Assembly: GCA_016793725.1 (NCBI GenBank)
Contig: JAEUJP010000304.1
Coordinates: forward strand, 1-32,517
Direction of reading: 5' to 3'
Length of the DNA: 32,517 nt
DNA from: Myxococcaceae bacterium
Lineage (GTDB): Bacteria > Myxococcota > Myxococcia > Myxococcales > Myxococcaceae
The notes beneath the pieces were generated by a model. The model searched no databases, was not told the origin of the DNA, and saw only the letters and a list, made by a program, of their open reading frames with translations. This document shows, piece by piece, positions 1 to 8,192 of this stretch; the stretch's first letter is position 1; every line of letters begins with the position of its first letter. The position numbers and the translations under genes were made by a program.

Positions 1-2
1 CC

Positions 3-2111
3 CGGCGCTACGAGGGCCGTGAGGTGCGCCTCGTCGAGGTGCTCGATGAAGAGCTGGGCATCGGCTTCAACGCGGTCGACTCGCCGCTGCACGACGAGTC
101 GCCGCTCCTCGACGGCATCGTGCTGCCCGGGCGCCGACAGGAAGCCAGCGAACGAGCGCGCACGACCCCCGAGGTCATGCTGCGCCGCCTCGACGAGGCG
201 CTGCGCAGCGGCAGCCGCGAGATCGTGCTCGACGAGGGCGACCTGAGAGAGCTCGAACGCCGGGAGCCGGCGCCGCTCCCGCGCGCCTTCGCGCTCGTGC
301 TCACGCTGCTCGGCTCACCCGAGAAGCTCGACGCGGGCGAGGCTCGCCTCTACTTCCGGGGTCTGTTGGGGCCGTCGGGCGCCGAGTACCTGGGGCGGTT
401 CTGCCACGGCGCCCCTGGGCTCGCGCAGTACGTTCGCGAACACCTTCGCGCGGAAGAGGCCCACGACCCCGAGGCCGTCTACGCCGAGGTTGTGCACCTG
501 CCGCAAGGCCGCATCGGCAACATTCTTCTGCGGCCCTGCCTGCGCGACTACGAGATCGTGTTCCTCGGGCGCTCGGGGGCGCCTTCAGACCGGCAGATCG
601 CGGTCACCGACCTCTGGGTGTCGAACGTCGGCGGCGAGCTCGTGCTGCGCTCCGAGCGACTGGGGCGCCGCGTCATTCCCCGGCTGACGAACGCGCACAA
701 CTACGGTGCGCAGCAGAACCTCGGCCTCTATCGCTTTCTCTGCGCGCTCCCGCACCAGGGCCGCCACCCGAGCTTCGGCCTGTCGTGGGCGGGCCTCGAT
801 GCCGCGCCCTTCCTCCCTCGCGTGACCACCGGCTCGATGGTGCTGACGCGGGCACGCTGGCGGCTGGCCCGAGACGAGCTGCGTCGTCTCGGCGAGCTCG
901 AAGGGTCGGCCCTGTTCGCGGCGGCCCAGGCGCTGCGCGCGTCACGCGGCTTCCCCCGGTACCTCGCGGTCGGCGACGGCGACAACGAGTTCATGGTCGA
1001 CTTCGACAACGTGCTGAGCGTCGAGAGCTTCGTGCAGCTCGTGAAGAACCGGCAGGCCGTGAACCTGCTCGAGCAGCTCGTCGACGAAGAGCGTTGTGTG
1101 ACGGGGCCCGAGGGCCGCTACATGCACGAGGTCGTCTTGCCGTTCGTGTCGCCCGTGGGTGCAGCCCGCCCGCCCCAGCGCGCCGTCGCACCGCGGCCGA
1201 CGCTCGAGCGCTCGTTCGCTCCGGGCACCGAGTGGCTCTACAGCAAGCTGTACTGCGCGCCCTCGAACGCCGATGAAGTGCTTCGGGAGCTGGTGGCGCC
1301 GACGGTGGGCCGCGCGCTCGGCTCGAAGGCAGCGGCGCGCTGGTTCTTCATCCGCTACCGAGACCCTGACTTTCATCTGCGCCTGCGCCTGTCGGGCCCG
1401 GCGTCGCGGCTGGTCGGCGAGGTGCTGCCGGCGCTTTCGGCCGCCGCTTCCCCGTTGCTCGCGGACGGGCGGCTGCGGCGCCTCGAGCTCGACACCTACG
1501 ACCGCGAGCTCGAGCGGTATGGCGGCGACGCGGGAATGCGCCCCTCGGAGGCGCTCTTCGAGGCCGACTCCCAGGCGGCGCTCGAGATCATCGACGCGCT
1601 GAACAGCGACGACTCGGCCGCCGACACCCGCTGGCGACTCGCGCTCTTCGGAATGGACCGGCTGCTCGACGACCTGGGCTTCGACCTCGACGCCCGATGG
1701 CAGCTCATGGTGCGTCAACAGGCGCAGTTCTTCGCCGAGCTCGGCGTCGAGGGCCACTACGAGCGCCCCATCAGCGCCAGGTTTCGGCTCGTGCGCCGCG
1801 AGCTCGAGGCGTCGTTCGACCCCCAGCGGGTGCGCGCGGGCCCGCTGGCGCCCGGCTTCGCCGCCTTCGCGCGGCGCTCCGAGCGGGTGCGGCCCCTCGG
1901 AGCCGAGCTCCGCGCGCTGTGGGCACAGGGCCGCCTCTCGACGCCGCTCCCCGATCTGGCGGCGAGCTACCTCCACATGCACGCGAACCGCCTCTTCAGC
2001 TCGTCGCCGCGTGCGCAAGAGGCGCTGCTCTACGACTTCTTGCGGCGCCTCTACGCGTCGCGCCTCGCGCGCGCGAGGCCCCGCTCAGGTGGAGCGAGGG
2101 CCGCTGTCTAG
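3..2111 (+). CDS. LanB-type lantibiotic/thiopeptide dehydratase, 5' partial
   Basis: The frame is open to the left window edge, so the N-terminus is missing; about 702 residues are present, where full-length LanB proteins have about 1000. Residues are counted here from the GTG at 24. The first ~390 residues match the end of the LanB glutamylation domain, with the conserved HLPQGRIGN segment (159-166) and a TDLWVSN-type strand (195-201). Residues ~404-690 match the SpaB_C / thiopeptide-type elimination domain: WLYSKLYC at 404-411, a WFFIRYRDPDFH block at 440-451, and HMHANR at 651-656, which supplies the candidate elimination-site histidine. In the family the protein uses glutamyl-tRNA to activate Ser/Thr of a precursor peptide and then eliminates glutamate, giving Dha/Dhb. 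It acts in the cytoplasm. The 3' end overlaps the convergent C39 exporter gene by 27 bp. Family assignment is secure; the product class (lanthipeptide, thiopeptide or other) is not, because cyclase and precursor are not in view. Confidence 0.92.
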   Translation, partial: RRYEGREVRLVEVLDEELGIGFNAVDSPLHDESPLLDGIVLPGRRQEASERARTTPEVMLRRLDEALRSGSREIVLDEGDLRELERREPAPLPRAFALVLTLLGSPEKLDAGEARLYFRGLLGPSGAEYLGRFCHGAPGLAQYVREHLRAEEAHDPEAVYAEVVHLPQGRIGNILLRPCLRDYEIVFLGRSGAPSDRQIAVTDLWVSNVGGELVLRSERLGRRVIPRLTNAHNYGAQQNLGLYRFLCALPHQGRHPSFGLSWAGLDAAPFLPRVTTGSMVLTRARWRLARDELRRLGELEGSALFAAAQALRASRGFPRYLAVGDGDNEFMVDFDNVLSVESFVQLVKNRQAVNLLEQLVDEERCVTGPEGRYMHEVVLPFVSPVGAARPPQRAVAPRPTLERSFAPGTEWLYSKLYCAPSNADEVLRELVAPTVGRALGSKAAARWFFIRYRDPDFHLRLRLSGPASRLVGEVLPALSAAASPLLADGRLRRLELDTYDRELERYGGDAGMRPSEALFEADSQAALEIIDALNSDDSAADTRWRLALFGMDRLLDDLGFDLDARWQLMVRQQAQFFAELGVEGHYERPISARFRLVRRELEASFDPQRVRAGPLAPGFAAFARRSERVRPLGAELRALWAQGRLSTPLPDLAASYLHMHANRLFSSSPRAQEALLYDFLRRLYASRLARARPRSGGARAAV

Positions 2112-4400
2112 CTGCGCCGCGACCAACGACGCATACACGCCTTCCCGCGCCAAGAGCTCGGCATGTGTGCCGCGCTCGACGATTCGGCCGGCGTCCATCA
2201 CGAGAATCAGATCTGCCTTCGCCACCGTGCTCAAGCGGTGCGCGATGAAAATTCGCGTGCAGCCCAGGCGGCCGAGGTTGTCGAGCACCCGGGCCTCGGT
2301 GGTGGCGTCGAGCGCGCTGGTGGCCTCGTCGAGGAGCAGCACCGCGGGCCGGGTCACGAGCGCTCGGGCCAGCGCGAGCCTCTGGCGCTGCCCGCCCGAC
2401 AGTGAGGCGCCGTGGTCACCGAGAATCGTCTCGTACCCCATCGGCATGGCCGCGAGATCTTCGTCGATGACGGCGAGGCGGGCCGCCTCGATGACGCGGT
2501 CCAAGGGCAGCGCCGGGTCGGCGAGCGCGATGTTGTTCCGCGCCGAGGCCCCGAACAGCTGCGGGTTCTGCGTCACGACCCCGAGCTGAGCCCGAACGGC
2601 GCGCACGTCGAGCTGGCGGAGCGCTGCCCCGTCGAACCGGACCTCGCCTTCGTTCGGCCAGTACAGGCCGGACAGCAGCCGCGCGAGCGTCGACTTGCCG
2701 CAGCCCGAGCGCCCGACGATCGCGACGAACTGGCCCGGCCGAATGGTGACCGAGGCATCACGCACCACGAACGGCGAGGTCTCGGTGTACCGAAACGAGA
2801 CGTTCTCGAGCTCGAGCTCGCCGCGCAGCCGCGCCGGTCGAGTGAGCTCGACGCCCTGCTGCTCGCGCGGCTGCATCAGCACGTCCTCGACGCGCTCCAG
2901 GTGCACGGTGAGCTGCTGAAACTGAGAGAACGAGCTGACGAGCGACGACAGGGGCACGAGGAAGGCCTGGGCCAGGGCGCTCATCGCCATCATCTCACCC
3001 AGCGACAGCTCGCCGCGCATCACCTGCAGGGCGCCGTAAGTGATGATCGCGAGCGGGGTGCTCATGCGCAGAGCCCCCAGCACCGCCTCGAGCGTCGCGG
3101 TCACGCGGCCCCGCTCGAGGCCGATGTTCAGCTCATCGACGTACGCGTTCGACCACCGCTCGAGCGCGCGCCGCTCGGTGCCCGAGGCCTTGAGGGTCTC
3201 GATGCCGGTCAGCGACTGCACCAGCTGGCCCTGCGCACGCGCCTGCGCTTCGAGGGTGCGCGCGAGGAACTGCGCCTGAAGGCCCCGCGTTCGCAAGAAG
3301 ACCGCGACCTGAATCGCCCCGAGCGCCAGCACGAGCACCGCCAGCCCCGGGCTGCCGATGAACAGGAAGACGAGGTAGATGAAGATGAAGCCACCGTCGA
3401 GCAGCGTCGAGACCAGCGTCGACGTGAGAATCTCTCGAATCGAGCCGAGGCTGTAGACGCGGTTGAACAGGTCGCCCGCGCGGCGGCCCAGAAAGAACGA
3501 AAACGGCAGGTCGAACAGGTGCTCGACGAAGTCGAGCGTCAACTTCGAGTCGACGAGCGTGCGCAGCTGGAGCAACAGCTGAGCGCGCACCAGCGACGCG
3601 AGCAGGTGAAACGCCGCGATGCCCACCATGCCCAGGCCGATCACCAGGAGCAGGTGCCGGTCGGCGCGTGGAATGACACGGTCGATGACCGCCCCCGTGA
3701 GCGAGGGCACGGCGAGCGCGAGCAGCTGCAGCAGGAGCGAGACCCCGACGATCGGAGGAACCGCGCGGGACTCGGTGAACGAACGTAGCGCCGGCGCCCA
3801 CAACGAGCGGCCCCGCGCCGCCTGCGGCTCGAACGCCGGGGTGGGCTCGAACACCAGCGCCACGCCGGTGAACGACCGACGGAACTCGGCCATCGAGACC
3901 ACGCGCCGCCCCGAGGCCGGGTCGACCAGCTCGACCTCGTCACCGCGCAGGCGCTCGAAGACGAGAAAGTGGCTGAAGCGCCAGAAGAGAATCGCCGGTG
4001 TGCCCAGCGCGGCGAGCTCTTCGAGCTCCGCGTCGAGATCGTGAATCTGCACACCCCGCCCCCGCAGGCCGTAGGTCGCCGCCAGCTCGACGAGCGCGAG
4101 GGCGGTCGCTCCGTCGCGACCAATGCCGAGCTTCTGGCGAACCTCGTCGAGCGGCACCTCTTTGCCGAAGTACGAGAGCACCATCGCGAGGCTGGCCGCG
4201 CCACACTCGGTGGTGGCGCTCTGCACGATGGGTCGAACGCGGCGACGAAAGGGCTCACCCAGGCGCGCGAGCGAGGGGAACCGCGAGATGAGCGCCGCCA
4301 GCCACGTGGCCTCGCGCCTCTCGGGCGTCTCGTCGGCCAGCTCGGCGTCTGCCGCTTCCTCTTCCCCGAACAGGTCGGGCGGCGTCGAGTGCGTGCTCAC
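2085..4400 (-). CDS. Peptidase C39 domain-containing ABC exporter (PCAT)
   Basis: A 771-residue protein that in its family both cleaves a leader peptide after a double-glycine-type site and pumps the product across the inner membrane. The N-terminal C39 papain-like domain (~52-185) has Gln60, Cys66 in TECGAAS, His144 in RFSHF and Asp160 in LVDP, so the catalytic set is complete. A six-helix transmembrane domain follows (~205-500). The ATPase domain has Walker A GRSGCGKS at ~563, signature LSGGQ at ~667, Walker B VLLLDEA at ~688 and an H-loop histidine at ~721. The start is the GTG at 4400, which overlaps the preceding stop as GTGA; a longer reading frame upstream is low-complexity and antisense-like, so it was not used. 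This is the last gene of a four-gene operon, and its 3' end runs 27 bp into the convergent dehydratase gene. The natural substrate is probably the peptide made by that dehydratase (inference). Confidence 0.95.
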   Translation of the reverse strand: MSTHSTPPDLFGEEEAADAELADETPERREATWLAALISRFPSLARLGEPFRRRVRPIVQSATTECGAASLAMVLSYFGKEVPLDEVRQKLGIGRDGATALALVELAATYGLRGRGVQIHDLDAELEELAALGTPAILFWRFSHFLVFERLRGDEVELVDPASGRRVVSMAEFRRSFTGVALVFEPTPAFEPQAARGRSLWAPALRSFTESRAVPPIVGVSLLLQLLALAVPSLTGAVIDRVIPRADRHLLLVIGLGMVGIAAFHLLASLVRAQLLLQLRTLVDSKLTLDFVEHLFDLPFSFFLGRRAGDLFNRVYSLGSIREILTSTLVSTLLDGGFIFIYLVFLFIGSPGLAVLVLALGAIQVAVFLRTRGLQAQFLARTLEAQARAQGQLVQSLTGIETLKASGTERRALERWSNAYVDELNIGLERGRVTATLEAVLGALRMSTPLAIITYGALQVMRGELSLGEMMAMSALAQAFLVPLSSLVSSFSQFQQLTVHLERVEDVLMQPREQQGVELTRPARLRGELELENVSFRYTETSPFVVRDASVTIRPGQFVAIVGRSGCGKSTLARLLSGLYWPNEGEVRFDGAALRQLDVRAVRAQLGVVTQNPQLFGASARNNIALADPALPLDRVIEAARLAVIDEDLAAMPMGYETILGDHGASLSGGQRQRLALARALVTRPAVLLLDEATSALDATTEARVLDNLGRLGCTRIFIAHRLSTVAKADLILVMDAGRIVERGTHAELLAREGVYASLVAAQLDSGPRST

Positions 4401-5752
4401 GGCGCACCCCTGAAGACGGCGCGCAGCGCGGGGAAGAGCGTGAGCGCGAGCGGCTCCCGGCGCACGGCCACCTCTGCCAGCCCTTGCATGCCGTCGTGGT
4501 AGCTGAACGTGCTGCCCCTGCTCTCGAAGGTGGTCGACGGCAACGAGGCGCGCGCCACCACCACCGGGCCCGAGAGGCGAAGGGTGTCGGCCAGGTCGGG
4601 GCCGAGGTACCGCGCGATCTCTGCGGGCCCCACGGTGTCGTCGCCGATGAAGTCGACCTTCAGCGTCTGGTACGCGTGGGGGAAGCCCGACACTTCGAGC
4701 CGAAGGTCCTGCCCCTTCTCGAGCAGCGGGTGCGACTGCCCCGGGAGAAACGCGAGCAGCGAGAGCGACGACCCCGGCGAGGTCATCGTGCACACCGGAG
4801 CTCCCGCGGGGATGAGCTGACCCGGCCAGCTGCGAAGGTCGCTCACGACTCCGTCGTGCGGCGCGCGCAGCTGCCGAGCCTCGACCCTGCGCTCGGCGTA
4901 GTCGCGATCGGCGCGCAGCTTCATCAGCAGGGTGCGCGGCGACGGGTCAGTCGGGTCGGCGAGCATCTTCACGAGCTGTGCGTCGAACTCCCGCACCACC
5001 CGGTCACGTTGCGCACGCTCTTGCTCGTCGACGAACCGGACGAGCACCTGCCCCGAGGTCACCCGCTGCCCGGGCTGCACCAGCACCGCAGCGACCGTCA
5101 TCGGCTCGACGGCGGTGAGGGTGGTGCGACCCTCGATTCGAACCACGGCGGGGCCGCTCGCGTACTCGTCGATCTGCACGAACGCGGCGAACGAGACCGT
5201 CGCGACGCCCATGAAGGCCACGAGGCGAAGGGCCTGCCCCGACGCCCGAGGCGACAGGCGCAGCAGCACGCCCTCTGCGAGCTCGCCGCCCGCGTGGTGG
5301 CGAACAGCCTCGGCCCGGAAGATCTCTGTTCCTTCCGCGCCGCCGCCCGGGGTTCGCGCAGCGAGGCCCTGCTCGAGACGAAGCCGGGTCAGCGTCGACG
5401 CGCACAGCGACGCGAACAGCGCGGCCCGGCGCTCATCGGCGCTCGAGAACGGGGGCCCCCCGGCGTCGCGCACGATGATGAGCACCGCAAGCGGCTGCGC
5501 CACCCCGACCACCGGAACCACCAGCGTGCGCCCGTCGCCCGGGCCTTGGGGGTCGTCGACCTGCCCGGCAGACCGCACCCAGGCGCGCTCGGCCGCGAAC
5601 AGCTCACAGAGTGCGACCTGCGCGGCCGCGACGAACTCGTCCCACCCGGGGTGCTCGCACACGGCGCGCGCGCGGTCGATGAGCCGACGCGTCTGAGCCG
5701 CATCGACTTGCCCTCCGGTGTGGCCTGCGGTGTCTGCGCGGGCCGCGCTCAC
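4397..5752 (-). CDS. GAF-like domain fused to HlyD-type membrane fusion protein
   Basis: A 451-residue protein with an unusual order. Residues ~25-130 look like a cytoplasmic GAF-type sensor domain (hydrophobic strand LVVPVVGVAQPLAVLIIV at 77-94 and the following helix). A single membrane helix lies at ~174-193. After it comes a periplasmic HlyD/adaptor part: a lipoyl-like half at ~213-243, a short coiled-coil hairpin (~243-293), a second half starting RAPHDGVVSD (~296), then beta-barrel domains. HlyD proteins bridge an inner-membrane exporter to an outer-membrane TolC channel. The GTG start at 5752 overlaps the preceding stop (GTGA), and the TGA stop overlaps the exporter start. As neighbour of the C39 exporter it is the likely dedicated adaptor; the GAF part may sense a small molecule or gate export (inference). 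HlyD family is secure; the GAF label is moderate. Confidence 0.85.
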   Translation of the reverse strand: MSAARADTAGHTGGQVDAAQTRRLIDRARAVCEHPGWDEFVAAAQVALCELFAAERAWVRSAGQVDDPQGPGDGRTLVVPVVGVAQPLAVLIIVRDAGGPPFSSADERRAALFASLCASTLTRLRLEQGLAARTPGGGAEGTEIFRAEAVRHHAGGELAEGVLLRLSPRASGQALRLVAFMGVATVSFAAFVQIDEYASGPAVVRIEGRTTLTAVEPMTVAAVLVQPGQRVTSGQVLVRFVDEQERAQRDRVVREFDAQLVKMLADPTDPSPRTLLMKLRADRDYAERRVEARQLRAPHDGVVSDLRSWPGQLIPAGAPVCTMTSPGSSLSLLAFLPGQSHPLLEKGQDLRLEVSGFPHAYQTLKVDFIGDDTVGPAEIARYLGPDLADTLRLSGPVVVARASLPSTTFESRGSTFSYHDGMQGLAEVAVRREPLALTLFPALRAVFRGAP

Positions 5753-6720
5753 GGTCTTCGCTCCCGCGCCGCGGTGGTGTCGAGGTCGGTCGGCCGAGGC
5801 GAGGGCCCGGCCAGCCGTACGCGGGCGACCATGCCTGATGCGACCGTGGGCCAGGGCGGGGCTCTTTCAGACGGCGCGGCCTCGACGACGATCAGCTGCG
5901 AGCCCGGCTCGACCTCTGGGGCGACGTTCTCGACGTTCGCTTCGAACGAGGCACCGACCGCCTCGACCTCGACCGTGACGCGCGCGCCGCCGCGCAGGGC
6001 GTGCCCGACCTCGATGGGAACCGCGAACCGTACGAACGGCGCGCCGACACCGACGAGGCGAACCACCTGAGCGCCCGCTGCGACCAGACTGCCCGGTGAG
6101 GCGCTCCGGCTGGCGACGGTGCCGGCGAACGGCGCGCGCAGGGTTGCCTCGTCGAGGGCGGCTCGCAGCTTGCCGACCTGAACGCGCCGCTCGCTCACCG
6201 TGGCCTCGGCCGCCTTCACGTTCGCGTCGCCGACACGCTCGGCGTGCTCGGCCGCCGAGAGCTCTTCGGCGGCGATGCCCGTCGTCGCGCTTCGACGCCG
6301 CTCGCGCCGCTGCTGCGCCTCGCCGAGCTCGGCCCGGGAGCGAACCCGCGCGGCGAGGGCGCCCTCGAGCGCGGCCTCGGCCAGGGCCAGGTCGCGGCGC
6401 AGCTCATGGTCATCGAGCTGGGCGATGACGTCGCCGCGGCTCACCCGGTCGCCCACCTCGACCGGCATGGCTCGAAGGCGGCCCGCGACCCTCGGCGCGA
6501 CGTTCACCACCTCGCGCGCGAGCACGACGCCGACGAAGGCACCTTCGACGGGCCGCGACTCAGGCGCGCTGGCCGCCACCGGGCCGCTCGAAGCCCCCAC
6601 CACCGGGCGCCGTGAGTCGACCGCGCGTGAAGCCCTGCTGACCCCGACGGCAGCGGCGATGAGCAGGGCGACCCCGACCACCGTGGCCCAGCCCCGCGAG
6701 GCGCGCCGCCGCCGGCTCAT
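5749..6720 (-). CDS. HlyD/RND-type periplasmic adaptor subunit
   Basis: A 323-residue adaptor. It has an Arg-rich N-terminus, a membrane anchor or signal at ~10-27, and a low-complexity linker. A first lipoyl half follows at ~66-106, with the motif GDRVSRGDVIAQLDDHEL typical of efflux adaptors. Then come an Ala/Arg/Glu-rich alpha-hairpin (~107-185) and a second lipoyl half (LRAPFAGTVASRSASPGSLV, ~193). The C-terminal barrel is short. In the family it links an inner-membrane pump to TolC. The ATG at 6720 overlaps the TolC gene stop (ATGA) and its own stop overlaps the GAF-HlyD start (GTGA). The operon therefore encodes two different adaptors for one exporter. Whether both join one complex or this one serves another pump cannot be decided from sequence. 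Confidence 0.9.
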   Translation of the reverse strand: MSRRRRASRGWATVVGVALLIAAAVGVSRASRAVDSRRPVVGASSGPVAASAPESRPVEGAFVGVVLAREVVNVAPRVAGRLRAMPVEVGDRVSRGDVIAQLDDHELRRDLALAEAALEGALAARVRSRAELGEAQQRRERRRSATTGIAAEELSAAEHAERVGDANVKAAEATVSERRVQVGKLRAALDEATLRAPFAGTVASRSASPGSLVAAGAQVVRLVGVGAPFVRFAVPIEVGHALRGGARVTVEVEAVGASFEANVENVAPEVEPGSQLIVVEAAPSERAPPWPTVASGMVARVRLAGPSPRPTDLDTTAARERRP

Positions 6721-8030
6721 GACGCGTCTCGGGGCACGAGGGGCAGCCCGAGCGCGCGGCGCAGGCCCAGGCGCCCAATCGCCAGCGCCGCGCGCGCCTG
6801 AATCTCTTGTGACCGCGCCTGCACCGAGAGCGCCTGCGCGTCGCTGAGCTCGAGGAAGCCCGAGAGCCCTGCGTGGTAGCGCTCCGTCGCGAGCGCGAAC
6901 TGCCGCTCGGCGCGGTCGCTCACCTGACGGGCGGTCTCGAACGTCAGCGAGGCCTCTTTCACGGCGAGAGCTGCCTGAACCACCTCGAGCTGCAGCAGTC
7001 GAGCGCGCTCGTCGAGCCGCGCCCTGGCGGCTCGCGCGTCGGCCATCGCGGCCTCGACCGAGTGGTAGGTCTGCAGGCCTTCGAAGAGCGACTGCCTGAA
7101 CGTCAGGCCTGCGCTGACGTCGAAGAAGGGGCCCGGTGCCCGGTCGGTGCCGGTGGCCAACACGCCGCCGTTGAGCGCGACGCTCGGGAAGTACGCGCTG
7201 CGCGCGACGTCGACCGATGACTCTGCCAGCCGAACGAGCTGGGCGAGGCTCTTCAGCTCCGCGCGCCGAGACGCCGCGAGCTCGAGCTGTCGCTCGCCCG
7301 CCAGCGCCTCCTCAACGCCCGCCGAGAGGTTCGGCTCGACGAGTCGATAGCCGCCTTTCTCGACGCCCATCGCCGACGCCAACCGCTGGAGGCTCCGTTC
7401 GACCTGCACCGCCGTGCGTCGCTCCCGCAGCACCGCCTGCGCCTCGAGGGTCTCAGCGGCCAGAACGTCGAGCTCTGGTCGGAGCCCCGTCGAGTAGAGC
7501 CTGCGCGCCTGCTCGACGCGCAGCCGTGCCTGCACCCCTGCGTCGCGTTCGAGGCGATGAAGCGCGTCTGCCTCGAGCGCCTCGATGAAGGCGGTGGCCG
7601 TGGCGAGCTCGAGCGACGCGGTCGTCGTGTCTCGATCTGCGCGGGCGCTCTCGAGCCGCGCCTGCGCCATCTCGCGGTTTCCGCGGGTGCGCCCGCCGTC
7701 GAACAGCAGCTGGTCGACGGTGACGCCGAACGAATATCTCGCCGAGCTGACGAACGGGAAGGTAACCGCGCTGGCCCCCGGGAACGGCGTGCCCACCACG
7801 ACAGGAGCGAAGTTGGCATGATCGTACCGGCCCAAGCCCCCCAGCGAGACTGCCGGCAGGTACGGGCCGAACGCAGCGTGCGCGCGCGCTCGTGCTGCGT
7901 CTTCGGTCGCCTCGGCGGAAAGGGCCGCGGGGGCAGCCTTGCGCGTGATCGCGAGTGCTTCCCCCAGGGTCAAGGGGGCCGCGCCCGCCGACTGGGCGAT
8001 GATCAGCAGCGCCAGCGAAGAGGCGATCAC
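6717..8030 (-). CDS. TolC-family outer-membrane efflux protein (RiPP export operon)
   Basis: A 437-residue TolC-type protein. The signal peptide is MIASSLALLIIAQSAGA, followed by the family's first helix (LTLGEALAITRKAAPAAL). Two similar halves follow, each with long amphipathic helices and a strand pair: LFDGGRTRGNREMAQARLESA in half one and LFEGLQTYHSVEAAMADARAARA in half two. These LFDGG and LFEG segments are typical OEP (outer-membrane efflux protein) repeat features. It trimerises as an outer-membrane channel with a periplasmic tunnel. The GTG start at 8030 is set by the signal peptide. It is the first gene of the export operon, with a 14-bp dyad 25 nt upstream as a possible control site. 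A frame-wide 4-bp overlap couples it to the adaptor gene. Confidence 0.92.
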   Translation of the reverse strand: MIASSLALLIIAQSAGAAPLTLGEALAITRKAAPAALSAEATEDAARARAHAAFGPYLPAVSLGGLGRYDHANFAPVVVGTPFPGASAVTFPFVSSARYSFGVTVDQLLFDGGRTRGNREMAQARLESARADRDTTTASLELATATAFIEALEADALHRLERDAGVQARLRVEQARRLYSTGLRPELDVLAAETLEAQAVLRERRTAVQVERSLQRLASAMGVEKGGYRLVEPNLSAGVEEALAGERQLELAASRRAELKSLAQLVRLAESSVDVARSAYFPSVALNGGVLATGTDRAPGPFFDVSAGLTFRQSLFEGLQTYHSVEAAMADARAARARLDERARLLQLEVVQAALAVKEASLTFETARQVSDRAERQFALATERYHAGLSGFLELSDAQALSVQARSQEIQARAALAIGRLGLRRALGLPLVPRDAS

Positions 8031-8054
8031 CGGCAGCTGTACGAACGAGCCCCC

Positions 8055-8068
8055 GACTCAGATGAGTC
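8055..8068. promoter_or_regulatory. Dyad upstream of the export operon
   Basis: GACTCA-GA-TGAGTC is an inverted repeat with perfect 6-bp arms, 25 nt upstream of the GTG start of the TolC gene. The position suits an operator or a 5'-UTR hairpin. No regulator gene is adjacent, so the binding protein is unknown. Confidence 0.45.
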
Positions 8069-8133
8069 ACCCACGTCGCGGCGATGGCCTTCGCCATCAG
8101 GTCGGTGAGCGCGGAGCTCCGGCGTCGAGCCTT

Positions 8134-8166
8134 CGCCGGTCGACAGCTCGCCGACCTGAACCGGCG
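8134..8166 (-). terminator. Candidate stem-loop after the Pro-rich gene
   Basis: Arms CGCCGGT (8134-8140) and ACCGGCG (8160-8166) pair perfectly around a 19-nt loop. The loop holds a further short GGTCG/CGACC pairing option. It lies 27 nt past the stop of the gene ending at 8193 and ahead of the TolC operon. There is no U-tract, so intrinsic termination is only possible. Confidence 0.35.
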
Positions 8167-8192
8167 CCGAAGTCGTGCGGCCGGCGCCAGGC

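Noticed and set aside
4401-4793. N-terminal extension of the C39 exporter
   Set aside because: The added ~130 residues are Arg/Ala/Gly-rich and antisense-like and overlap the GAF-HlyD coding region; the GTG at 4400 fits the coupled start pattern.
2412-6070. Long open frames on the plus strand, opposite the export operon (about 450-530 codons each)
   Set aside because: They are antisense to well-supported genes, Arg/Pro/His-rich and low in complexity, without domain motifs. Such shadows are expected in very GC-rich DNA.
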